From: JAABVY01 sp964627935
GTDB taxonomy: Bacteria > Zixibacteria > MSB-5A5 > JAABVY01
DNA: 64,000 nucleotides
Assembly: GCA_964627935.1 (NCBI GenBank)
Contig: CAZVLB010000013.1
Location: 62,001-126,000 of the forward strand
Reading direction: 5' to 3'
In this document: piece after piece, positions 16,546-25,519 of the stretch
How positions within the stretch are numbered: position 1 is the first letter of the stretch
Layout of the letters: every line of letters begins with the position of its first letter
The notes under the pieces: model-generated
Database searches by the model: none
What the model was told of the DNA's origin: nothing
The model's input: only the letters and a program-made list of their open reading frames with translations
Program-made: the position numbers and the translations under genes

Positions 16546-16649
16546 CAACAATCGTATCTTTCTCATTCATATATGGGTGTGGGCACCACCTGGTGTACAT
16601 TTCACTAGATAGGTAACAGAATAAACTCACTACACATTATTTTCAAGTC

Positions 16650-16715
16650 TGTCAAAATGACATGATGGCCTGTCAGGGTGGCGGTTGTTGTGGCAGTTTG
16701 TGTGCCATTATGGCA
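16650..16715. promoter_or_regulatory. Pair of 13-bp palindromes, possible enhancer sites
   Basis: TGTCAAAATGACA (16650-16662) and TGCCATTATGGCA (16703-16715) share the half-site pattern TGYCA-N3-TGRCA and are 53 bp apart centre to centre. A near match TGTCAGGGTGGCG lies between at 16671. They sit 80-140 bp upstream of the sigma-54-like promoter, the usual place for an enhancer-binding protein. The link is inference. Confidence 0.4.
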
Positions 16716-16791
16716 TGTCTATAATTTTCATAGAATTGGGGCTAATATATATGTCATTGTAATTCATGGCCTTATGGATACGCTCGGTTTT

Positions 16792-16807
16792 TGGCACGGG
16801 AGTTGTT
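16792..16807 (+). promoter_or_regulatory. Sigma-54-like promoter of hsp20
   Basis: TGGCACG-GGAG-TTGTT matches the -24/-12 consensus (TGGCACG-N4-TTGCW) with exact spacing; only the -12 C is T. Transcription would start near 16817, giving a 60-nt leader. Confidence 0.55.
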
Positions 16808-16876
16808 TGTATATAGGGTGACAATGAAAAAAAGAAAAAACAAAAATAGATTTTGCAAGAACAAGGAGGTGTTACT

Positions 16877-17320
16877 ATGACACTGATCAGATGGAAACCG
16901 ACAAGAAGCGCTAATGCGTTGCAGGAAGAGATGAACAGGGTTTTTGACAGCTTTTTTAATTATCCGATGCGCAGGAGCGAGAATGTATCCGGCTGGATGC
17001 CTGATGTCGACGTTATCGAAGACAAGGACGGTATCAAATTCATGGTTGATCTGCCGGGTATGGAAAAAGATGATATCAAGGTTTCAGTCGAGAATAACAC
17101 ATTGACGATCAAGGGCGAACGCAAAGGCCACAAGGAAGAAGAGGACAAGAACTATCACATGATCGAGCGTACCTACGGTACATTCACCAGGTCCTTCAGT
17201 CTTCCCAGCAAGGTTGATGGCCAGAAGATCAAAGCCAATTACAAGAACGGTGTTCTGAGCATTGATCTGCCCAAGGTCGAAGAAGAGAAACCGAAAGAAA
17301 TCCCGATTAATGTGGCATAA
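16877..17320 (+). CDS. Small heat-shock protein Hsp20/alpha-crystallin family
   Basis: ATG 16877 follows AAGGAGGT by 7 nt; an upstream in-frame TTG at 16853 precedes the Shine-Dalgarno and is rejected. The 147-residue protein has a short N-arm (MTLIRWKPTRSANALQEEMN), the alpha-crystallin domain (MPDVDVIEDKDGIKFMVDLP; VENNTLTIKGERK), the family motif NGVLSIDLPK and a C-terminal I-P-I tail used for oligomer contacts. It holds unfolding proteins in an ATP-independent way for DnaK/ClpB, which lie just downstream. It has its own terminator and its own promoter region, so it is separately controlled. Confidence 0.93.
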   Translation: MTLIRWKPTRSANALQEEMNRVFDSFFNYPMRRSENVSGWMPDVDVIEDKDGIKFMVDLPGMEKDDIKVSVENNTLTIKGERKGHKEEEDKNYHMIERTYGTFTRSFSLPSKVDGQKIKANYKNGVLSIDLPKVEEEKPKEIPINVA

Positions 17321-17357
17321 CTCTGCCACCCGACTCCTATCTGGTTTTATAGATGCG

Positions 17358-17391
17358 GAAGCCCACCCGTAGGACTGGTGGGCTTCTGTTT
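17358..17391 (+). terminator. Rho-independent terminator
   Basis: Perfect 10-bp stem GAAGCCCACC / GGTGGGCTTC with a 9-nt loop, then TGTTT. Confidence 0.8.
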
Positions 17392-17471
17392 AAAAATAAA
17401 TTCGAGTGAGAGTTTGAAGCAGAGGTAAGAGGGAAAAGTTACAAATTAGAAAATTAGAGAGGTGAATATAA

Positions 17472-19361
<1,890 letters not shown>

Positions 19362-19381
19362 TTTGAGATAGATGAATCGTT

Positions 19382-19406
19382 CCGGCAGGGAGTAATTCTC
19401 TGCCGG
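19382..19406 (+). terminator. Hairpin after dnaK
   Basis: 10-bp stem starting CCGGCAG and closing with CTGCCGG (one G-U pair), loop GTAAT, 21 bp after the stop. The T-run is only TTTT at some distance, so confidence is moderate. Confidence 0.5.
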
Positions 19407-19461
19407 CGCGGTTTTGGATTACCTGAGGATTGGCTTTTTTGGCCGATTCGCTGGTGTTTGG

Positions 19462-19507
19462 CTGTCATGTCACAATTCAGACAAAAGTCTGAATCAAGAC
19501 ATGACAG
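19462..19507. repeat. Nested double-hairpin repeat
   Basis: Outer arms CTGTCATGTC / GACATGACAG (10 of 10), spacers ACA and CAA, inner arms ATTCAGAC / GTCTGAAT (8 of 8), AAAA loop. Same architecture as 16399 but with different, still complementary arms. Confidence 0.8.
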
Positions 19508-19714
19508 AACCGGAGTTGTGAGATTTAACCGATACGGAAGATATTCCTGCTGGAAGGGATTCCTGCCGGCGCGGTTTTGGATGGTCTGATTCAAGACATG
19601 ACAGAACCGGAGTTGTGAGATTTAACCGATACGGAAGATATTCCTGCTGGAAGGGATTCCTGCCGGCGCGGTTTTGGATGGTCTGATTCAAGACATGACA
19701 GAACCGGAGTTGAC
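19488..19714. repeat. 97-bp direct tandem repeat, two copies and a partial third
   Basis: Units begin near 19488, 19585 and 19682 at the right half of the nested hairpin (TCTGA-TCAAGACATGACAG) and run through GCGCGGTTTTGGAT. Only the first unit has the complete hairpin; the others have its 3' half, so duplication followed insertion of the element. The unit's end also occurs just after dnaK near 19408. Confidence 0.8.
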
Positions 19715-19766
19715 GGGTTCGGGGTTAAGCCTGGATCCTGATGAAATAGCACAAAGAGTTTTGGTT

Positions 19767-19812
19767 GGGTCTGATCTTGATTCCCGATTTATCGGGAATT
19801 GTGATCTGACCC
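19767..19812. repeat. Nested double-hairpin repeat, diverged arms
   Basis: Outer arms GGGTCTGATC / GATCTGACCC (9 of 10), inner arms ATTCCCGAT / ATCGGGAAT (9 of 9), two-base loop. Length and layout match the other copies. Confidence 0.75.
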
Positions 19813-19845
19813 TAAATAGAGAATGGTTATCATGAGGAATTGTTG

Positions 19846-20130
19846 ATGCCGACTTACGATTACAGATGTAAAAATTGCGGGTATGTTTTCGAGAAGTTTC
19901 AGATGATCACAGCCGAGCCATTGGGTTCGGGAGATTGCCCGGTTTGCGCGGGTGATGTCGAGCGGTTGATTTCGGGTGGTGCCGGTTTGCTGTTCAGGGG
20001 TTCCGGATTCTATTTCACGGATTACAGGTCGGAAGGTTATAAAAAAGCGGCCAGTGAAGAAAAGAAATCATCTGAAAAACCGAAATCCGAAAACAAGTCA
20101 AAGCCCGGATCGAAAGCGAGCGCGGCTTAA
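19846..20130 (+). CDS. FmdB-family zinc-ribbon protein
   Basis: A 94-residue protein starting MPTYDYRCKNCGYVFEKFQ, with the second metal-binding pair in CPVC about 20 residues later: the CxxC-x(n)-CxxC ribbon of the FmdB/putative regulatory family. The C-terminal 30 residues are Lys/Ser-rich and probably disordered. ATG 19846 follows GAGGA; an in-frame TTG two codons upstream is less likely. The function of the family is not established; a small zinc- or nucleic-acid-binding role is inference. A second, Cys-richer member lies at 53519. Confidence 0.85.
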   Translation: MPTYDYRCKNCGYVFEKFQMITAEPLGSGDCPVCAGDVERLISGGAGLLFRGSGFYFTDYRSEGYKKAASEEKKSSEKPKSENKSKPGSKASAA

Positions 20131-20174
20131 TTTTGTCGAATCGCTTGCGGTCAAAGTTTGTTGGGTTAAATTGT

Positions 20175-20201
20175 AAGGTGGCATCGATGCCGCCTTTTTT
20201 T
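20175..20201 (+). terminator. Rho-independent terminator overlapping the J-protein leader
   Basis: Perfectly paired 10-bp stem AAGGTGGCAT / ATGCCGCCTT (one G-U), 2-nt loop, then seven T. It ends only ~15 nt before the next gene's start and lies inside an in-frame 5' extension of that gene. Confidence 0.75.
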
Positions 20202-20216
20202 GGCAACCAATGGGTG

Positions 20217-20801
20217 ATGACTATGAGAAGCTTTGATCCGGATTACTATGAACGTCTGTCGGTCGATAAGGATGCCGACCAGGAAGATATCAAGTCGGCT
20301 TATCGCCGGAAGGCCAAGGAGTATCATCCGGATATGCAGCATGAAGGAGATGAGGATTTTATCAAGATGAAGGAAGCGTATGATACGCTTTCCGATGAGG
20401 AAACGCGCCGTGAATACGACCATTACCTGGACCTTCTGGCGGGCAGTAACAGTCTGCTCGAGGTCAAAGCCGAGGTCCGGGACCTGTACGATGATATAAT
20501 CGATTATTTCAAGCAGATGGGTGGATTCGGCGGCGGTTCCGGTTTTGAGATTGTTATAGACAGAAAATATCAGTTCAAGGACAAGATTGTACGTTTGAAT
20601 GTCCCGGTCAGGAGATACTGCCGCAAATGTTATGGCACGGGCGGATCATTGATTAAAACATGTCCGGTGTGTGGCGGAAGCGGGCAGTATGTCTATGAGG
20701 AAAGTTTGGATTTAATGATAGCGTCTGGAAGCAAAGACGGTGAAGAGATGGTTGTAAGCTTAAGGGGACATAAACTGAAGTTCAGATTGAGGTATAGATA
20801 A
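20217..20801 (+). CDS. J-domain protein with half zinc-finger region
   Basis: The frame is open from 20133, but the first ~28 codons cross a terminator and have no J-domain similarity; the start is ATG 20217 or 20223. Residues ~5-70 are a J domain with the HPD motif (KEYHPDM), which stimulates DnaK ATPase. A Gly-rich stretch follows (MGGFGGGSGF), then only two CxxCxGxG-type motifs (YCRKCYGTGG and CPVCGGSGQ) instead of four, and a short C-terminus. It is thus a reduced DnaJ-like co-chaperone next to the full dnaJ. There is no clear Shine-Dalgarno. Its substrate is unknown. Confidence 0.75.
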   Translation: MTMRSFDPDYYERLSVDKDADQEDIKSAYRRKAKEYHPDMQHEGDEDFIKMKEAYDTLSDEETRREYDHYLDLLAGSNSLLEVKAEVRDLYDDIIDYFKQMGGFGGGSGFEIVIDRKYQFKDKIVRLNVPVRRYCRKCYGTGGSLIKTCPVCGGSGQYVYEESLDLMIASGSKDGEEMVVSLRGHKLKFRLRYR

Positions 20802-20818
20802 TAGAGGTATAGATAGAT

Positions 20819-21967
20819 ATGGCGGGCAAAGATTATTATGACATACTGGGAATTTCCGAGGACGCATCGCAGGATGATATAAAAAAGGCCTATCGCAAAC
20901 TGGCCAAGAAATATCATCCAGATATCAACAAGGGCGACAAGCAGGCTGAGGAACGGTTCAAAGAGATTTCCGAGGCTCATGGCGTGCTCTCGGATCCGAA
21001 GAAACGCGAGCAGTATGACCAGATGCGCAAGTATGGCGCGCATTTTGGTGGAGGCGGCGGTTCACCGTTCGGACAGGGCGGATTCGAGGGCTTCGGGGGT
21101 TTCGGAAGAACCGGCGGCGGCGGGTTCCGTACCGAGGATTTCGGATTCGGATCACTGGGCGACATATTCAGCTCGATATTTGGTGATGCCGGTATGCGCA
21201 CGCACAGCCGTAAATACCAACGGGCCCGTCAGCGACCGATGCGCGGTTCCAACCTGAGGCTGACATTGAATGTCAGTTTCGAGGAGGCGGCACTGGGAAC
21301 ATCGAAGACGATAAAATTGAAACGTGATGAAAAATGCGACCGCTGCAACGGCAGCGGTGCGGAACCGGGTTCGGGCGAGACTGTCTGCCCGGAATGCCAG
21401 GGCTCCGGTATGGTATCGATGCAACAGGGTATGTTTTCGATTTCGAGGCCGTGTCCGAAATGTCTGGGATCGGGCCGGATAATCGGCAAGCCCTGTACAA
21501 AATGCGGCGCAAGTGGCAAGGTGAAATCCGCTAAGACCATCTCGGTCAAGATACCGGAGGGTATCGAAAGCGGCAAGAAAATCCGCCTGCGCGGAATGGG
21601 CAATGCCGGGCCGAACGGGGCAGATTACGGCGATTTGATTATTACCGTAAATGTCAGGCCGGATAAATTTTTCGAACGCAGGGGAAATAATATATATACG
21701 ACCGTGCCATTGACATTAAAACAGGCGGTCGAGGGTGTGAAGATGAAAGTGCGCACATTGCACGGCAAGGCGATGCTGACCATACCGCCGCTGACAAAGG
21801 ATAATACACTGCTGAAATTAAAGGGTCAGGGTATCAAGGGCGGCGACCAGTATGTGCGCGTGAAAGTGAAATATTCAAACAAGCCTTCGGAAGCAGAGAA
21901 GGAACTTATCGCAAAGCTCGAGGGCGAAGATGTGGATAAAGAGAAGGTAGGAAGTGAAAAGGCTTAA
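20819..21967 (+). CDS. dnaJ: Chaperone protein DnaJ (type I Hsp40)
   Basis: Co-chaperone delivering substrates to DnaK. The 382-residue protein has the J domain (KDYYDILGI; HPD in KKYHPDINKG), a G/F-rich linker (residues ~75-120), four CxxCxGxG repeats (CDRCNGSG, CPECQGSG, CPKCLGSG, CTKCGASG) and the C-terminal substrate-binding domains (RPDKFFERRGNNIY). It lies 17 bp after the J-like gene and 51 bp before clpB on the same strand, so the three probably form one unit. Confidence 0.96.
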   Translation: MAGKDYYDILGISEDASQDDIKKAYRKLAKKYHPDINKGDKQAEERFKEISEAHGVLSDPKKREQYDQMRKYGAHFGGGGGSPFGQGGFEGFGGFGRTGGGGFRTEDFGFGSLGDIFSSIFGDAGMRTHSRKYQRARQRPMRGSNLRLTLNVSFEEAALGTSKTIKLKRDEKCDRCNGSGAEPGSGETVCPECQGSGMVSMQQGMFSISRPCPKCLGSGRIIGKPCTKCGASGKVKSAKTISVKIPEGIESGKKIRLRGMGNAGPNGADYGDLIITVNVRPDKFFERRGNNIYTTVPLTLKQAVEGVKMKVRTLHGKAMLTIPPLTKDNTLLKLKGQGIKGGDQYVRVKVKYSNKPSEAEKELIAKLEGEDVDKEKVGSEKA

Positions 21968-22018
21968 AAGAGGGCTATCGAGATAAAAGGGTGATAGCGT
22001 TTAAAAAGGTGATGAAAT

Positions 22019-24631
22019 ATGAGATTCGATAAATTGACACAGAGATCGCAGGATGCGATACAATACGCCCAGGAGCTGGCGCAGTCGAATTCCAACAGCC
22101 AGCTCGAAGTGCTGCATCTTCTGGCCGCGCTCCTGTCGCAGGATGACAGTTTCGTGGCCTCGGTGCTTGAGAAATCGGGCGTTGATGTTGCCGGCATGAA
22201 GGACAAGGTCAAGGATCAGATCGAGCTTTTGCCAAAGGCTTATTCTGATGCGCAACAGATTTATGCTTCACCGGAATTGAACAAGGTGCTGAACCATTCA
22301 TTTAAAGAGGCCAATAATTTCAAGGATGAATTCGTGTCGGTCGAACATCTGCTCCTGGCGATGATCGAGGTTGACCGCAGTAAGGTTCATGAGCTGTTCA
22401 AGGAATTTGGTGTCGAGAAGCAGAAGGTGCTGGCCTCACTGGCTAAACTGCGCGGACATCAACGTGTAACCGATCCCGACCCGGAATCGAAATACCAGGT
22501 GCTGGAGAAATATTCACGCGACCTGACACAACTGGCTCGTCAGGGCAAGCTCGACCCGGTAATCGGGCGTGATGATGAAATCCGCCGTGTGATGAAAGTG
22601 CTGTCGCGCCGTACCAAAAATAACCCGGTGCTGATTGGTGAACCGGGCGTGGGCAAGACCGCGATTGCCGAGGGGCTGGCATTGAAGATTGCCCAGGGCG
22701 ATGTGCCGGAGTCATTGAAGGATCGAAGGCTGATAGCGCTTGACCTGGGATCGCTGTTGGCCGGATCGAAATTCCGTGGAGAATTCGAGGAACGTCTCAA
22801 GGCGATCCTAAAAGAAGTCGAAAAATCCGAGGGGCAGATAATCCTGTTTATTGATGAGCTGCATACATTGGTCGGTGCCGGTGCGGTCGGCACCGGTTCG
22901 ATGGATGCATCCAACATGCTTAAACCGGCGCTGGCGCGGGGAGACCTTCATTGTATCGGCGCCACGACGCTGGATGAATACCGCAAGCATATTGAGAAGG
23001 ATGCCGCCCTGGAACGCAGGTTTGCGCCGGTATTGATCGGCGAGCCGTCGGTGGAGGATACCATCTCGATCCTGCGTGGATTGAAAGAACGCTACGAGAT
23101 TCATCATGGTATCAGGATTACCGACAGTGCAATTGTGGCGGCGGCATCATTGTCGGAAAGATATATCACCGACAGGTTTCTTCCGGATAAGGCGATTGAT
23201 TTAATCGACGAGGCGGCGGCGACATTGAGAATAGAAATCGATTCACTGCCGGCTGAACTGGATCAGATAGAGAAACGGATCAGGCAGCTCGAGGTTGAAA
23301 AAGAGGGCGTAAAGAAAGAGAAGGATGCTCCCGAGAGGCTGAAGCCGATCGAGGAGGAGCTTGCCGATTTGTATAATCAGCGCTCGAAACTTAACGACCA
23401 GTGGCAGAAAGAAAAGAAGGCGGTCGAGACTATTCAGGGGCTGAAATCGAATATCGAGGAGATGAGGGTCAGGGCCGAGCGCGCGGAACGTGAAGCCAAT
23501 TTCGAGGAAGCGGCAAAACTTCGCTATGGCGAAATTGCACGCATGGAAAAACTATTGGAATCTGAGCAAAAGCGTTTGAAAGAAGTGCAGAGCCAGATGA
23601 AGCTTTTGAAAGAGGAGATCGAGGAAGAAGATATTGCCGATGTGATTTCGAAATGGACCGGCATACCTGTTACGCGCCTGACCGAATCTGAAACCGAGAA
23701 GCTACTCAAGCTCGAGGAAAATTTGCATAAACGGATTGTCGGCCAGGACGTGGCTGTGCAGTCTGTATCGGAGATAATCAGGTCCTCGCGTGCGGGCCTG
23801 GCCGATCCGCGCAGGCCCCTGGGATCGTTTATATTTTTGGGTCCGACAGGTGTTGGTAAAACAGAGTTGGCCAAGGCTCTGGCGGAGTTTTTGTGGGGCG
23901 ATGAAGATGCCATGATCCGTATCGATATGTCGGAATACATGGAGAAACATTCCGTGTCGCGCCTGATTGGTGCCCCGCCCGGATATGTCGGCTATGATGA
24001 AGGCGGTCAGTTGACCGAGGCTGTGCGCAGGAGACCATATTCTGTGATACTGATGGATGAAATTGAGAAGGCCCATCCCGAGGTCTTCAATGTGCTCCTG
24101 CAGGTTCTCGAGGATGGCCGTCTGACCGATAACCAGGGCCGCACGGTATCATTCAAGAACGTGATCATGATTATGACTTCGAATATCGGTGCGACCGATA
24201 TTATGGAAATGTCACGCAGTATGCCGGATGAAAATCCTGAGGTGGTTTATAATAAGATGCGGCGCAAGGTGCTGGAACATCTGGAACGCAGTGTTCGACC
24301 GGAATTCCTGAACCGTATCGATGAAATCCTGGTGTTTGAACCGCTTTCGAGGGAGCATATCAAGCGGATTGTCAGATTGCAGTTTGAGACAATCAGGGAT
24401 CGTCTGGCTGAACAGAAAATTGATGTGGAACTGACCGACAATGCGGCCGATTACCTGGCCCGTGCGGGTTATGATCCGACCTATGGCGCCAGACCGTTGA
24501 GACGCCTGATGTATCGTGAGGTGGTCAATCAGATATCGAAGGAGATATTGAAGGGTACATTCAAGGCCGGTGACAAGGTTGTGATCGATTCCACGCCGGA
24601 TGGTATGATCTTTCGCAAGGATGAACCGTGA
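22019..24631 (+). CDS. clpB: Chaperone ClpB disaggregase
   Basis: Hexameric AAA+ motor that pulls proteins out of aggregates with DnaK. The 870-residue product has the N domain (RFDKLTQRSQDAIQYAQELA), first Walker A GEPGVGKT near residue 207, a long coiled-coil middle domain with Glu/Lys-rich heptads (about 400-530), second Walker A GPTGVGKT near 610 and a C-terminal D2 small domain. The middle domain and setting beside dnaK/dnaJ show housekeeping ClpB, not the type VI ClpV paralogue, despite the spike-like genes downstream. A bidirectional terminator separates it from the convergent PEP-CTERM gene. Confidence 0.96.
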   Translation: MRFDKLTQRSQDAIQYAQELAQSNSNSQLEVLHLLAALLSQDDSFVASVLEKSGVDVAGMKDKVKDQIELLPKAYSDAQQIYASPELNKVLNHSFKEANNFKDEFVSVEHLLLAMIEVDRSKVHELFKEFGVEKQKVLASLAKLRGHQRVTDPDPESKYQVLEKYSRDLTQLARQGKLDPVIGRDDEIRRVMKVLSRRTKNNPVLIGEPGVGKTAIAEGLALKIAQGDVPESLKDRRLIALDLGSLLAGSKFRGEFEERLKAILKEVEKSEGQIILFIDELHTLVGAGAVGTGSMDASNMLKPALARGDLHCIGATTLDEYRKHIEKDAALERRFAPVLIGEPSVEDTISILRGLKERYEIHHGIRITDSAIVAAASLSERYITDRFLPDKAIDLIDEAAATLRIEIDSLPAELDQIEKRIRQLEVEKEGVKKEKDAPERLKPIEEELADLYNQRSKLNDQWQKEKKAVETIQGLKSNIEEMRVRAERAEREANFEEAAKLRYGEIARMEKLLESEQKRLKEVQSQMKLLKEEIEEEDIADVISKWTGIPVTRLTESETEKLLKLEENLHKRIVGQDVAVQSVSEIIRSSRAGLADPRRPLGSFIFLGPTGVGKTELAKALAEFLWGDEDAMIRIDMSEYMEKHSVSRLIGAPPGYVGYDEGGQLTEAVRRRPYSVILMDEIEKAHPEVFNVLLQVLEDGRLTDNQGRTVSFKNVIMIMTSNIGATDIMEMSRSMPDENPEVVYNKMRRKVLEHLERSVRPEFLNRIDEILVFEPLSREHIKRIVRLQFETIRDRLAEQKIDVELTDNAADYLARAGYDPTYGARPLRRLMYREVVNQISKEILKGTFKAGDKVVIDSTPDGMIFRKDEP

Positions 24632-24657
24632 AAGGAAACTGTCAGCAAATAAATAGA

Positions 24658-24693
24658 AAAGGCAGCGTTTGAATAACGCTGCCTTTGTTTTTT
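24658..24693 (+). terminator. Bidirectional terminator
   Basis: Perfect 12-bp stem AAAGGCAGCGTT / AACGCTGCCTTT, 5-nt loop, then GTTTTTT on this strand; the other strand reads a few T after its stem too. It serves the convergent clpB and PEP-CTERM genes. Confidence 0.85.
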
Positions 24694-24720
24694 GCATAGC
24701 CTTTTTATCGGCTTATCTTT

Positions 24721-25095
24721 TTAGCTTCTTTTGCGAAGTAATCCGGCGCCTGCCAGGCCCAGTCCTACCAGAACCAGAGTCATCGGTTCAGGAATGGCCG
24801 GGACGGTATCGGGATTATTCTCATCGTCACCATCATCGATCTCGATTTCATCGATTGGTCTGCTGTCCAGCATAACCGCGGGATTATTTCCGAAAGTTCC
24901 GTTAACAACATTGCTGTTAATTAAAGATTCAAAGCTGTAGTCCGAGTTTCCATTCAGATTTTCACTTTCATATCCGCTGGTATTACCGGAATAATTACCA
25001 TAATCGATAAAAACCGAAGGATTGTAAGAAGCCATAGCCTGCCCGCCCCAGAGACATAAGGCTAAGATAGCCAATAAGATAGTTACTTTCTTCAT
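24721..25095 (-). CDS. PEP-CTERM sorting-domain protein
   Basis: A 124-residue exported protein. Signal peptide MKKVTILLAILALCLWGGQAMA; a short low-complexity middle rich in Asn, Ser, Gly, Tyr and then Asp/Glu; C-terminus with the sorting signal PEPMTLVLVGLGLAGAGLLR ending in a basic RKRS tail. PEP-CTERM proteins are processed by an exosortase (EpsH/XrtA family) and reach the surface or extracellular matrix, usually in exopolysaccharide producers. No exosortase gene is in the window. It has a strong Shine-Dalgarno and a sigma-54 promoter. It stands alone on the reverse strand. Confidence 0.85.
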   Translation of the reverse strand: MKKVTILLAILALCLWGGQAMASYNPSVFIDYGNYSGNTSGYESENLNGNSDYSFESLINSNVVNGTFGNNPAVMLDSRPIDEIEIDDGDDENNPDTVPAIPEPMTLVLVGLGLAGAGLLRKRS

Positions 25096-25136
25096 ACACG
25101 TCTCCTTAGCTTAGGGTGTCATTCATACAATGATGT

Positions 25137-25152
25137 TGCAAATCATGTGCCA
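25137..25152 (-). promoter_or_regulatory. Sigma-54 promoter of the PEP-CTERM gene
   Basis: On the reverse strand TGGCAC-N5-TTGCA is a full match to the -24/-12 consensus. Transcription would start near 25126, leaving a ~30-nt leader with AAGGAGA before the ATG. Confidence 0.8.
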
Positions 25153-25240
25153 CGAAATTAATGGCATGTCTCACAAGCAGTTAGATTAAGTCAGCATGAG
25201 TCTGGTGTTACAATTGTGTTAGTTATTTCGACAAGATAAA

Positions 25241-25257
25241 TGTTCATTTGTGGAACA
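25241..25257. promoter_or_regulatory. Candidate enhancer site upstream of the sigma-54 promoter
   Basis: TGTTC-N7-GAACA inverted repeat about 115-130 bp upstream of the predicted start, the usual distance for a sigma-54 activator. The assignment is inference. Confidence 0.35.
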
Positions 25258-25427
25258 ACATGTCCTTAATGACTATCATGTATAGATTTAACCAATATGA
25301 TAGAAGTGTCGGATTTCCTTACAGAAATGATTGTCGGCAAATTATTTAGCCTTATTTTACAGATATTTGGATGAGATGGAGCAGAACGTTTGAAACTGAA
25401 TAGGGTAAATATTGTGTGGTTTTTTTG

Positions 25428-25456
25428 TTGAAATCGGGGGCCGATATTTGTAGCTT
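25428..25456 (+). promoter_or_regulatory. Candidate promoter of the spike-hub operon
   Basis: TTGAAA, 17 bp, TAGCTT; leader of about 57 nt. The same -10 hexamer occurs in front of mutS. Confidence 0.4.
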
Positions 25457-25519
25457 AGATTCTGTTCTGATAACGCATGGGACGCAACCACTAAAATGGA
25501 TACCGGCTGGTAATTTATA

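Larger units (their letters stand above)
16247..16876. other. Repeat-rich and regulatory gap before hsp20
   Basis: This 630-bp gap holds a hairpin after the lipoprotein gene, a two-and-a-half-unit ~102-bp array with two nested hairpins, two 13-bp palindromes and a sigma-54-like promoter for hsp20. Reading frames of 72-85 codons across the array translate the repeats on both strands and are not genes. Confidence 0.6.
19362..19845. other. Repeat-rich gap between dnaK and the FmdB-like gene
   Basis: A 484-bp gap made of the dnaK 3' hairpin, a nested hairpin at 19462-19507, a 97-bp tandem repeat and a nested hairpin at 19767-19812. Antisense frames sharing the string NQTIQNRAGRNPFQQEYLPY are translations of the tandem repeat, not genes. 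Confidence 0.6.
25096..25519. other. Divergent promoter region
   Basis: A 424-bp gap between the PEP-CTERM gene and the spike-hub gene. It contains a sigma-54 promoter and candidate enhancer site for the left gene and a TTGAAA-17-TAGCTT candidate for the right. The middle part (about 25260-25420) is AT-rich with no open frame of note. Confidence 0.6.

Noticed and set aside
16348..16600. Possible CRISPR array from two identical repeats with a spacer
   Set aside because: Only two copies, 45-bp palindromic units, and the 'spacers' are themselves repeated motifs; no cas gene nearby.
17392..17471. CIRCE operator upstream of dnaK
   Set aside because: No TTAGCACTC-N9-GAGTGCTAA-like repeat is present.
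19494..19691. Antisense frames with repeated peptide NQTIQNRAGRNPFQQEYLPY
   Set aside because: They translate the 97-bp tandem repeat; no Shine-Dalgarno and no independent support.
20133..20216. N-terminal extension of the J-protein
   Set aside because: It would translate through a rho-independent terminator and has no J-domain similarity.
22019..24631. ClpB as the ClpV ATPase of a type VI system, given the spike-like gene downstream
   Set aside because: Full ClpB middle domain, dnaK/dnaJ context and opposite-side terminator point to the disaggregase.
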